From: Planctomycetota bacterium
GTDB lineage: Bacteria > Planctomycetota > Phycisphaerae > Sedimentisphaerales > Anaerobacaceae
DNA length: 7,854 bases
Reading direction: 5' to 3'
Assembly (NCBI GenBank): GCA_017885385.1
Contig: JAFNGF010000018.1
Location: 1-7,854 of the forward strand
The position numbers were made by a program, and so were the translations under genes. The notes beneath the pieces are model-generated. The model was not told the DNA's origin. It searched no databases and was given only the letters and a program-made list of their open reading frames with translations. Position 1 is the first letter of the stretch; each line of letters starts with the position of its first letter. Below are positions 1 to 5,144 of this stretch, in pieces.

Positions 1-1
1 G

Positions 2-124
2 CTCGTCCGAAAGCCCATCAAGCCCAGGCACAATCCTCTTATCCACCTCCACCTGGGTCAGGAACGCTACCGTAGTTGGCAGCAGTTCCTCGACCACGCC
101 TACTGGTCCGTCGAGCTGAAATAA
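2..124 (+). CDS. C-terminal end of an unidentified protein (cut by window edge)
   Basis: An open frame runs in from the left edge and ends at a TAA at 122-124, giving 40 residues rich in His, Arg, Trp and Gln (for example LIHLHLGQERYR, then SWQQFLDHAYWSVELK at the end). The third codon positions are mostly G or C, which looks like real coding sequence. I do not recognise the family. The composition would suit a transposase or other DNA-binding protein tail, but that is a guess. A competing minus-strand frame with an ATG at 136-134 covers the same bases but has no ribosome binding site. Only the end is visible, so no function is proposed. Confidence 0.35.
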   Translation, partial: LVRKPIKPRHNPLIHLHLGQERYRSWQQFLDHAYWSVELK

Positions 125-212
125 TCCTGGTGACATCGAGGAGTAAGTGCTGATTTGGGTTCAGTCATTGTTTAGCCGCCGCCGTCCGGCTACGGCCATA
201 CGCATACCTGAC

Positions 213-527
213 TCAACTTGCCTTTCGCGAAAAACCCAAGAGCGATTTGAAGCAGCACTTTATCCAGGTCCAGTGCAGGACGACGTGCGCGATCATTAGG
301 CTGACAAACAGAACTGCCAGATAAAAATGAATGGCGCCCCATTCGTGGCGTGTCATTGACCAGAGGTATTTTATCTCGGTGGCTCCTCGGCCTCCGCGAA
401 AGCCGCGACCCTGGCCTGCGCTGCCGGGCGGCAAAATCCACTTCATGATACAGCCGGTAATAGCCAGGCCCAGCAAATTGCAAAAACCAATCAAGTCAAC
501 GATAAAATTCAGAGTCGCCTGTTTCAT
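213..527 (-). CDS. DUF4405-type small membrane protein (cytochrome b-like)
   Basis: This 104-residue protein has two hydrophobic segments, about residues 7-32 and 63-88, joined by a Gly/Arg-rich loop (about 35-50). The motif HEWGAIHFYLAVLFVSLMIA followed by HVVLHW is the typical DUF4405 pattern, in which paired histidines in the membrane helices are thought to bind haem in a cytochrome b-like fold. Here the histidines are H61, H67, H81 and H85. I chose the ATG at 527-525 because a GGGGTGG box (bases 534-540, read on the minus strand) lies 6 bases upstream; the frame stays open a further 13 codons upstream. It stands alone on the minus strand with no redox partner in view. Proteins of this family are usually annotated only as domain-containing. 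The family call is fairly safe; haem binding is inferred from the histidines and is untested. Confidence 0.7.
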   Translation of the reverse strand: MKQATLNFIVDLIGFCNLLGLAITGCIMKWILPPGSAGQGRGFRGGRGATEIKYLWSMTRHEWGAIHFYLAVLFVSLMIAHVVLHWTWIKCCFKSLLGFSRKAS

Positions 528-720
528 TGCGTCCACCCCAAAATAGTACAATCTGCAAGCTCCCATGTTTTTCAGTATCTATGACGGCGGATTTTCCCAT
601 AGCTTGTGCCCTACGTAAAGCAAAAATAGAATTTGCCCTGGAATGGGAAGGGAACATCGTATCCCCCTGGTGAGGATAAGGTGTATGACCGGTAGGTGCT
701 ATAGGCGGCTCAAGAAGATA

Positions 721-816
721 TGGCAGGCGCCGGTAATGCCCATTACCGAGATCAATGAGGATCGAATGGTCAACTTCAAAGACCTGCTTATCTTTGCAGA
801 ACATTGGCTGCGCTAG
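721..816 (+). pseudogene. Dockerin-like C-terminal remnant 1
   Basis: The frame ending at the TAG at 814-816 encodes PITEINEDRMVNFKDLLIFA followed by EHWLR. This matches the pattern DxNxDGxVxFxDLxxxAxxWL seen at the C-termini of secreted proteins of many Planctomycetota, which resembles one calcium-binding loop of a type I dockerin. Here the loop is degraded (EINEDRM in place of DxNxDGx). No ribosome binding site, start or upstream domain fits in the same frame; the frame stays open upstream but looks non-coding. I read this as the surviving tail of a decayed gene. Short length limits confidence. Confidence 0.45.
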
Positions 817-835
817 ACGGGCCGGCGTGAGATAG

Positions 836-979
836 CTCAGCAAGGTGGTCAATCTTAGGCCCGCAAGGGATTACACGATCAGCACGGAGGACGGTGACGG
901 GACGGATTTGACCAACGACGGCAAGGTTGACTTTAACGACCTAAAAGAGTTGGCCGAGAACTGGCTCTGGGGCCAATAG
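836..979 (+). pseudogene. Dockerin-like C-terminal remnant 2
   Basis: The frame closed by the TAG at 977-979 encodes DGDGTDLTNDGKVDFNDLKE followed by LAENWLWGQ. The loop residues D, N, D, G and the hydrophobic DFNDLKELAENWL helix are well kept, better than in the copy just upstream. The frame is open only from 836, after a TAG at 833-835, so the dockerin-like end has no body attached. It is in a different frame from remnant 1, which ends 20 bases before it, so the two cannot be one intact protein without a frameshift. The pair could be the two halves of one decayed dockerin domain or two tandem tails. The motif is a taxonomic hint towards Planctomycetota. Confidence 0.5.
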
Positions 980-980
980 A

Positions 981-1091
981 ATGGGCCCCAAACGAGCGAT
1001 AACTGACAATGGCAAAAATCGCAACCCAGAAAGTTTGTTTTTCGGCCTGATCAATTACGTCCGCATCTACGACTTTGCGGTGAAGCCGTAG
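981..1091 (+). pseudogene. Possible LamG-end fragment
   Basis: An ATG at 981 opens a 36-codon frame ending at a TAG at 1089-1091. Its second half reads FFGLINYVRIYDFAVKP, which resembles the last strand of LamG/concanavalin-like domains, where the pattern is often GxIDxVRIYxxAL. Such domains are common in large secreted proteins of Planctomycetota, often beside dockerin-like tails, which fits the two remnants upstream. There is no clear ribosome binding site and the first half matches nothing I know. This may be a gene scrap or chance similarity, so the confidence is low. Confidence 0.25.
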
Positions 1092-1119
1092 CAGCAACAC
1101 CTCTGTAGGATTGAAAGGC

Positions 1120-1156
1120 AAAGGGCTGGCAGTCAGAAACACTGTCAGCCTTTTTT
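1120..1156 (+). terminator. Strong Rho-independent terminator
   Basis: GGCTGGCAGT (1124-1133) pairs over ten bases, with one G-U pair, with ACTGTCAGCC (1141-1150), around a seven-base loop (CAGAAAC). Six T bases follow at 1151-1156. Bases 1121-1123 are AAG, which can extend the stem into the T tract. The geometry is that of a textbook intrinsic terminator for plus-strand transcription. No intact plus-strand gene lies immediately upstream, only the fragments ending at 979 and 1091, so it probably outlived the gene it served. On the minus strand the tail is less T-rich. Confidence 0.85.
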
Positions 1157-1436
1157 GTTGGGAGCGTCATCGGCTCAAACTCGCGACTCTTTACCAAATA
1201 GTTCGAATGTCAGCTTTTCCAAGTTCTATGGAAACTGACGGTAAATTAGTGGTGACAACCACTTATGACAACTGGCCAAGAATCAGGCAAGTCTAGGGAA
1301 GGCCTATTTTCGGGCCGCATTCGTGTGCGCGCACTGGCTTGAATAGGCTGGCAGGACCGGTCCAATAGATTTCGCCAAGAGAGAAAGGTCATAATACAAT
1401 AGTGGGGACATTTGTCGAGTAGGAGAGTGCGATCCT
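1157..1436. other. Gene-free stretch with a nested inverted repeat
   Basis: No convincing coding frame is visible here. The only structure I see is GCCTATT (1302-1308) repeated in inverse as AATAGGC (1342-1348), enclosing a perfect ten-base palindrome GTGCGCGCAC (1325-1334). Short open frames in the region lack ribosome binding sites and recognisable motifs. Confidence 0.4.
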
Positions 1437-1610
1437 ATGGCGGGCGTGGCCAGTTCTGCGAGTTGGTGCAAGAGCTCGTTGGATTGCGAACCCTTGAAGA
1501 TAGACCGGTTTTGTTTTGACGAGAGCGGGAATATTAGCTACCATGAAATGGGTAGGAAACACCTATCCCCGCTTCTCGTACATAGCTTAGGCAAAAAAAT
1601 AGGGTCGTGA
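1437..1610 (+). CDS. Small ORF of unknown function
   Basis: This 57-codon frame starts at ATG 1437, with AGGAGAG at 1421-1427 upstream (9 bases of spacing), and ends 15 bases before the start of the metallophosphoesterase gene. The protein contains FCFDESGNISYHEMGRKHLS and ends in LVHSLGKKIGS; it has three cysteines and no obvious signal peptide or membrane segment. I do not recognise it. The close spacing would suit co-transcription with the downstream nuclease. Against it, the frame overlaps an imperfect inverted repeat (1519-1529 with 1568-1579), the frame is open a little upstream of the ATG, and the surroundings are decayed, so it may be a gene remnant or chance. Confidence 0.35.
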   Translation: MAGVASSASWCKSSLDCEPLKIDRFCFDESGNISYHEMGRKHLSPLLVHSLGKKIGS

Positions 1611-1625
1611 ACAGGGACATGTAAA

Positions 1626-2231
1626 ATGACGCGATTTGTTCGAACCTCAGACTGGCAGATTGGAATGAAGGGTGGAGGTCTGGGAGAAGCCGGTCCTATT
1701 GTGCGGGAAACCCGAATCGGATCTATCCGTAATGTTTTGAAAGCGGCTCAAGATCAGAACGCTGACTTTGTGCTCTTGTGTGGCGATATTTTCGAGCATA
1801 ACATGGTCAGTCAAGAGGAGGTTAAGAAAGTTATAGCCATATTCAATCAGTATCCTGACATGCCACTTTATCTCCTCCCAGGAAACCATGATATTCTGGG
1901 GGCAGATTGCGTTTACAACAGAGCAATATTTCAACAGGTAAATCACCTTACAATCCTTCGTACAAGCGACTCTGTTGAGGTCAGCGGCGCGACCCTTTAT
2001 CCCTGTACGGTTTTCTCAAAGTCCGCCACGCACGATCTCACTGGAACAATTCCTATTGTTCGCGAAGTGGATGGCATTCATATAGGGGTCGCACACGGAA
2101 GTCTTGTTGGAAAGTCTCCTATCCGAAACTGGGAGGACACAGATTTGCCGATTGATCCATCCTGCGTTGGTCGAACCGGGATAGATTTGAACCTCTCCCC
2201 ATTGTCTGGACCAAAGTCAGAAATTTCTTAG
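1626..2231 (+). pseudogene. Truncated SbcD/Mre11-type metallophosphoesterase
   Basis: The first 180 or so residues look like an Mre11/SbcD (YhaO-like) DNA exonuclease. Motif I is SDWQIG (D9, Q11), motif II is GDIFEHN (D54), motif III is GNHD (N87, H88) and the next metal-binding histidine is in VAHGSL (H158). The family would then have a G-H-x-H motif about 30 residues on. Here the aligned stretch reads LSPLSGPKS, so the last two metal-ligand histidines are missing, and the frame ends at residue 201 where such proteins usually run to about 350-420. Directly after the stop lies GC-rich sequence with an IS3-family transposase remnant, so the 3' part was probably lost to insertion and deletion. 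The start ATG at 1626 follows AGGGA at 1612-1616. No partner ATPase (SbcC/Rad50 or YhaN type) is present. It is very likely inactive. Confidence 0.75.
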
Positions 2232-2252
2232 GTGGATCCGTCACCAAGGTAC

Positions 2253-2308
2253 ACGCGGCGGGAGCGAAGCCCCTGGCGCAGCGGAGCGAAGCGAGCGATC
2301 CGCCGCGT
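2253..2308. repeat. GC-rich inverted repeat at the nuclease/IS junction
   Basis: ACGCGGCGG (2253-2261) and CCGCCGCGT (2300-2308) are perfect inverted copies 38 bases apart. The interval holds two direct copies of GGAGCGAAGC (2261-2270 and 2283-2292). The block is much richer in G and C than the DNA on either side and sits between the truncated nuclease and the transposase remnant. It could be part of an IS end or a repetitive intergenic element. Confidence 0.5.
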
Positions 2309-2367
2309 CTCACCTCCGCGCCGTAGACCTCCGCCGGGGTGCTATAACCCAGCGCCTGATGCGGTCC
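2308..2367 (-). mobile_element. IS3-family transposase C-terminal remnant
   Basis: Read on the minus strand, this stretch encodes GPHQALGYSTPAEVYGAEVR. The block RPHQALGYxTPAEVY is a hallmark of the C-terminus of IS3-family OrfB transposases, just after the last catalytic helix of the DDE integrase core. Only about 20 residues survive. The catalytic D, D and E residues, OrfA and any recognisable upstream OrfB sequence are absent, and the surrounding minus-strand frame (up to 2499 and down to 2119) is otherwise not transposase-like. No terminal repeats or target duplication can be assigned with confidence. The remnant abuts the truncated nuclease and probably marks the event that cut it. Confidence 0.7.
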
Positions 2368-2514
2368 ACCAATTGATCGAGCTTTTAGGGCTGTTTGAAC
2401 ACACCGTCTGGATGGCGCTAAATTAGCGGTCACGTCTGTATTCTGGTTGCCAATGTCCGAGTCTACTGGTCCAGCTACATCAAACAACATTTTCAGCACT
2501 GATATGAGGGTTCA

Positions 2515-2628
2515 GTGCACCTAAACCCGTTTGAAACAGAACTCAGGGCGAATATAAACAGGAGAGTAAAGGCCTTAGACCTTGTCACGGTGACGGAGAA
2601 ACTTGTTACTAATGTTAGTAAAGATTAA
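2515..2628 (+). CDS. Doubtful short ORF of unknown function
   Basis: A 37-residue frame starts at GTG 2515 and ends at a TAA at 2626-2628. The peptide runs VHLNPFETELRANINRRVKA and then LDLVTVTEKLVTNVSKD, an amphipathic, protein-like composition. It has no clear ribosome binding site, and its second half coincides with a nested inverted repeat (2576-2635), which could equally explain the sequence. It might be a leftover of a gene destroyed by the nearby IS. I cannot name a family. Confidence 0.15.
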   Translation: MHLNPFETELRANINRRVKALDLVTVTEKLVTNVSKD

Positions 2629-2635
2629 AGGTCTA
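2576..2635. repeat. Nested inverted repeats (outer stem with two inner palindromes)
   Basis: TAGACCTT (2576-2583) and AAGGTCTA (2628-2635) are perfect inverted copies. Between them lie GTCACGGTGAC (2584-2594), a palindrome with one central base, and TTACTAATGTTAGTAA (2606-2621), a 7-bp inverted repeat around TG. As RNA this could fold as an outer stem closing two hairpins. As DNA it offers three symmetric sites about 320 bases upstream of gvpA. Function unknown. Confidence 0.45.
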
Positions 2636-2955
2636 CAATGGATTCACCGATAATACTCCACAGATTGGGGGCGAAAGTAGTGACTTACGTTTCACTGCGC
2701 CAATAAGCCGTTCAGTAGGTGAATTTTTAGCATTAGAAGGTCGGCTTAGATTACAAACGCTTTGCTACCACTCTCTGCTTCCGTGACGAGAGCGAAAGCT
2801 GCCGGCTCATTGGCGTCGCAGCTCCAAAACGGTTTTAGCATTGTTGAGCCAAACTGTCAGCTTTGAGCAGTTAGAGCTATCATCAGGTATACCTGTGTAA
2901 TGTGCGTTTCTAGACAGTTTATGGGCTTTTGAAAAAGAATGAAAGGAGAACGAAA
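2636..2955. other. Gene-free stretch upstream of gvpA
   Basis: I see no coding frame here. As the non-coding leader before gvpA it should hold the cluster's promoter. A weak sigma-70-like pair is CTGTCA (2854-2859) and TATCAT (2878-2883) with 18 bases between; TGTAAT (2896-2901) is another possible -10 box without a good -35. I found no sigma-54 pattern (GG-N10-GC in a TGGCAC/TTGCW setting). None of these promoter assignments is strong. Confidence 0.4.
2884..2895. promoter_or_regulatory. Perfect 12-bp palindrome upstream of gvpA, candidate operator
   Basis: CAGGTATACCTG reads the same on both strands and lies 60 bases before the gvpA start, immediately after a weak -10-like TATCAT and next to TGTAAT. 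A symmetric site at this distance would suit binding of a dimeric regulator. The palindrome is seen directly; its role is inferred from position only. Confidence 0.3.
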
Positions 2956-3162
2956 ATGGCAGTAGAAAAAGCAATCGGTTCGTCCAGTCTGGTCGAGGTT
3001 ATTGACCGAATACTGGACAAAGGCGTCGTAGTGGATGCCTGGGTCAGATTCTCCTTAGTGGGTATTGAAATACTCGCTATCGAGGCCAGAGTGGTGGTTG
3101 CATCGGTTGAGACCTATCTCAAGTACGCTGAGGCCATAGGTCTGACTGCGACGGCAGCGTAG
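2956..3162 (+). CDS. gvpA: Gas vesicle major structural protein GvpA
   Basis: GvpA is the small, hydrophobic shell protein that polymerises into the ribs of the gas vesicle wall. The 68-residue product has the full family core: SSLVEVIDRILDKGVVVDAW followed by VRFSLVGIEILAIEARVVVA and SVETYLKYAEAIGL. This includes the alpha-beta-beta-alpha fold with DKGVVVDAW and VGIEILAIEARVV as the two wall strands. Length and sequence are typical of GvpA. I chose ATG 2956 because AGGAG at 2944-2948 lies 7 bases upstream; the frame is open back to a TTG at 2929, but that adds residues absent from the family. It is the first gene of the cluster, followed by a possible attenuator hairpin that could let it be transcribed more than the genes behind it. 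The C-terminus (TATAA after IGL) is short. Confidence 0.97.
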   Translation: MAVEKAIGSSSLVEVIDRILDKGVVVDAWVRFSLVGIEILAIEARVVVASVETYLKYAEAIGLTATAA

Positions 3163-3177
3163 AGGTCGGTCCTTTAG

Positions 3178-3209
3178 CTGAGCCGTAACCATCCTTAATG
3201 GGGGCTTAT
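3178..3209 (+). terminator. Weak hairpin after gvpA, possible attenuator
   Basis: TGAGCC (3179-3184) can pair with GGCTTA (3203-3208, one G-U pair), and CCAT (3189-3192) with ATGG (3198-3201), leaving a small internal loop and a CCTTA loop. The tail has T bases (TTATT) but no long T run. It is too weak for a full terminator; partial termination here would raise gvpA transcript over downstream genes, as is common in gas vesicle operons. The role is inferred. Confidence 0.3.
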
Positions 3210-3318
3210 TCTCGGTATAGGTTTCTTGTCGAGCCATCCTTATAGCGCCATCGGAAAGGCAAAAAAAGCATGGTTCGCCAAGCAAGCCTTTTCAACATCA
3301 GAAAATGGAATTATAGCG

Positions 3319-4014
3319 ATGCTCGCAACTGTAAACGCAGACAGTATTGTTGACAAAATTGCTTCTTCTTACGAGATCGGCATACAGGGGATCGAAGCCT
3401 TCCTCGAGACTACCCAGCGGCTCTTTAGGGACTTTCAGGATCTCGTGTTTGATACGACACAAGAGCGAGAAGGAATAAATGATCAGCTCAGAGAAAACCT
3501 TGCCAAAACCGGCTCTCTACGCAGGAAAGATTTTAACAATATGATGAGCGCTATTTCTTCTCAGCAGGACCGACAGGAACAAGAAGTAAGGGATTTATCA
3601 AAAAACTATCTTAACGAACAAATAAGCCTTGCCCGCCAGTTGAGAGAAAACCTAAGAAACTTTCGCGAAGCGCTGACCACCGGCGAATCTCAGCGGGCTA
3701 AAGAATGCCAGACTGTGATTAGATCAATTCTTGCCACCCAGGAAAAAAGAAAGCAAGAGGTTATTTTCAAGCTGAAAGAGTTCCAAAGACAGCAGCAGGA
3801 AATGACAAAAACGCTCCAGAATCTTTTGAACAAGGGAAGAAACCTCAGGGTGGAAGACTTTAAGGTAATGCTTGGAAAATTCCGGCAGCAGCGGGACAGC
3901 CGAATAGCTCGCCAGAAAGAGAGAAAGGGACAGGTGCTGAGCATGCTCAGTGATTTCAGAAAGGAAAGGGTACAAGCAGCGCACAGCCGATCCAGCCGGC
4001 CAGTGAAAACTTAG
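3319..4014 (+). CDS. GvpC-like coiled-coil repeat protein (large)
   Basis: The protein is almost entirely charged helix, rich in Gln, Arg, Lys and Glu, with no membrane segment. From about residue 57 it carries three diverged repeats with the pattern LRxxLxxG, LRxxDFxxM, then QxxRxxEV and a helix: cores at about 67-90 (RRKDFNNMMSAI), 125-148 (RAKECQTVIRSI) and 176-206 (RVEDFKVMLGKF). The spacings are about 58 and 51 residues, differing by one heptad. GvpC in cyanobacteria is likewise a helical repeat protein that lies across the outside of the vesicle ribs and stiffens them; position after gvpA fits that role, but direct sequence similarity to cyanobacterial GvpC is not evident. The start is uncertain: ATG 3319 gives 231 residues, TTG 3226 gives 262, and neither has a clear ribosome binding site. 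I prefer the ATG because the sequence from MLATVNADSIVDKI onward looks like a protein N-terminus. Confidence 0.75.
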   Translation: MLATVNADSIVDKIASSYEIGIQGIEAFLETTQRLFRDFQDLVFDTTQEREGINDQLRENLAKTGSLRRKDFNNMMSAISSQQDRQEQEVRDLSKNYLNEQISLARQLRENLRNFREALTTGESQRAKECQTVIRSILATQEKRKQEVIFKLKEFQRQQQEMTKTLQNLLNKGRNLRVEDFKVMLGKFRQQRDSRIARQKERKGQVLSMLSDFRKERVQAAHSRSSRPVKT

Positions 4015-4031
4015 GGGGAGTATGGGGCAGT

Positions 4032-4565
4032 ATGATAGATGTCATAGGTAGGATCATAAGCTTTTCGCAGATGCAGGCCGCTGTGATGAGCATCTTGATG
4101 ACTAATACTCAGAAAGCACTGCACGAGTTTGCTCCGTATGAAGAAGACATAGCTGGCCCGCAGAACGAGAGGTTGAATAAGTTTTCTAAGAGTGTGACAA
4201 CCGGGGTAGGTGATATGCTCACAAGGTTCTGGTTTCAGACAGAGCGTAAGCAAAGAGAACATGAGCCCATGAGTGATGGTGAGATAAAAAATATAAGAGA
4301 TTTCGTCAGTTTTGTTAGGAACCTGATAGAGAATATGCGGTCGTTGCCGAACCATTTTCAAAGTATTGATAACCGGACTTTTGAGGCCGAATTTGACAAG
4401 AAACTCCAAGAGGTGGAAGCCTACACTAAGAAAAGGCTGCAAGAGTTTGATGAAGCTCTCGATGGGACCGGCAAAGGTTTGAAAAGTCGCTTCGCCAGGT
4501 CTGTCCGTAGCGTTCTTAAGCATGTTGGCAAGCCTTTTATGCGAAGCGAATTTCCTGCGCGTTAG
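4032..4565 (+). CDS. Unrecognised gas vesicle cluster protein, 177 residues
   Basis: I do not recognise this family. The start ATG 4032 is preceded by GGGGGAG at 4014-4020, overlapping the stop of the gene before by one base, so the two are probably co-translated. Residues 1-30 are hydrophobic with several methionines (VIGRIISFSQMQAAVMSILM), an amphipathic or membrane-associating helix rather than a signal peptide. Residues 80-145 are charged helix with coiled-coil character (GEIKNIRDFVSFVRNLIENM, and later FDKKLQEVEAYTKKRLQEFD). The C-terminus is basic (RFARSVRSVLKHVGKPFMRS). With a sticky N-terminus and a helical body it could touch the vesicle wall or act in assembly, but this is inference from composition and position between two GvpC-like genes. 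Confidence 0.7.
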   Translation: MIDVIGRIISFSQMQAAVMSILMTNTQKALHEFAPYEEDIAGPQNERLNKFSKSVTTGVGDMLTRFWFQTERKQREHEPMSDGEIKNIRDFVSFVRNLIENMRSLPNHFQSIDNRTFEAEFDKKLQEVEAYTKKRLQEFDEALDGTGKGLKSRFARSVRSVLKHVGKPFMRSEFPAR

Positions 4566-4634
4566 GTGTAGGTTTGTCAGATATTGGTTCGAGGCAGATG
4601 GATCGCCAAAACAGATGGCAGGAGTGCAAGTCAG

Positions 4635-5120
4635 ATGCTGGATAAGAAAGACCAAGATGACATGAGCCTGTTCGAGGAAGAGCTTAATTGCCTGATTGAA
4701 GCGGTTTGCGAAGTTCCTTATTCGGCCCCGCCTTCGGAGCAGCCACAGGTTATTTGTTTCAGTAGAAGGATTGAGGAGCTAACCGGATACATCGCTGACC
4801 AGATTCTGGCAGACCAGCAGCTTTGGATGAACATGGTCTATCCTGCCGATCGTGATAGAGTTTTCGCGGTATTTGCCCAGTGCAAAAACCGTGGGATGCC
4901 TTTTGAAATAGGGTATCGCCTAATTCATAAGGATGGTTCGCTGCGTTACGTTATCGACCGGGGTGAGGCTGTTTTTGACGACCAGGGCCAGATGACCCAG
5001 ATCGACGGCACTATAACCGATGTCAGTGAGTACAAGAAAGCAAGGATACGTGTTTGCCAAAGAAATCCGGAAGTAACAAAGCGTAATGATGTAGGTTCAA
5101 CCGTTTTTCAAAAAGTCTGA
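4635..5120 (+). CDS. Single-domain PAS protein (PAS_3 fold)
   Basis: The 161-residue protein is one PAS domain with short flanks. Family features are the FSRRIEELTGY segment (about 42-52), LWMNMVYPADRDRVF (about 63-77), the central strands FEIGYRLIHKDGSLRYVIDR (90-109) and the closing GTITDVSEYKKA (125-136). PAS domains bind small ligands or cofactors, or mediate protein contacts, and usually precede a kinase, cyclase or other output domain; none follows here, only a basic tail of about 25 residues. I chose ATG 4635 because AGGAG at 4620-4624 lies 10 bases upstream; the frame is open to TTG 4584 without such a site. No heme- or flavin-binding signature can be assigned by eye. It lies within the gas vesicle gene run, 69 bases after the previous gene and 24 before the next, so it probably acts in sensing for, or protein contacts of, this system. 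A decayed, shortened histidine kinase is the alternative. Confidence 0.85.
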   Translation: MLDKKDQDDMSLFEEELNCLIEAVCEVPYSAPPSEQPQVICFSRRIEELTGYIADQILADQQLWMNMVYPADRDRVFAVFAQCKNRGMPFEIGYRLIHKDGSLRYVIDRGEAVFDDQGQMTQIDGTITDVSEYKKARIRVCQRNPEVTKRNDVGSTVFQKV

Positions 5121-5144
5121 AAAAACTGTTAAAGGAGATCCAAA

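Noticed and set aside
2..136. Minus-strand frame from ATG 136 running off the left edge
   Set aside because: It has no ribosome binding site, and the plus-strand frame over the same bases shows a stronger G/C bias in third codon positions.
181..196. Hairpin GCCGT-CCGGCT-ACGGC after the DUF4405 gene
   Set aside because: It has only a 5-bp stem and no T run on the minus strand, so it is too weak to call a terminator.
496..852. Minus-strand open frame of 118 codons
   Set aside because: No motif is visible, and it overlaps the start of the DUF4405 gene and a plus-strand dockerin-like tail that explains the sequence better.
1111..1296. Plus-strand frame of 61 codons over the terminator
   Set aside because: It runs through the terminator stem and has no ribosome binding site or motif.
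2119..2499. Minus-strand open frame of 126 codons as a full gene
   Set aside because: Only about 20 residues in the middle match a transposase; the rest is unlike any protein I know and overlaps the nuclease 3' end.
2640..2955. Sigma-54 promoter before gvpA
   Set aside because: I looked for the -24 GG and -12 GC pair at the right spacing and found none convincing.
4011..4655. Minus-strand open frame of 214 codons
   Set aside because: It lies opposite the 177-residue gene and the start of the PAS gene, has no recognisable motif, and the plus-strand frames have ribosome binding sites and protein-like composition.
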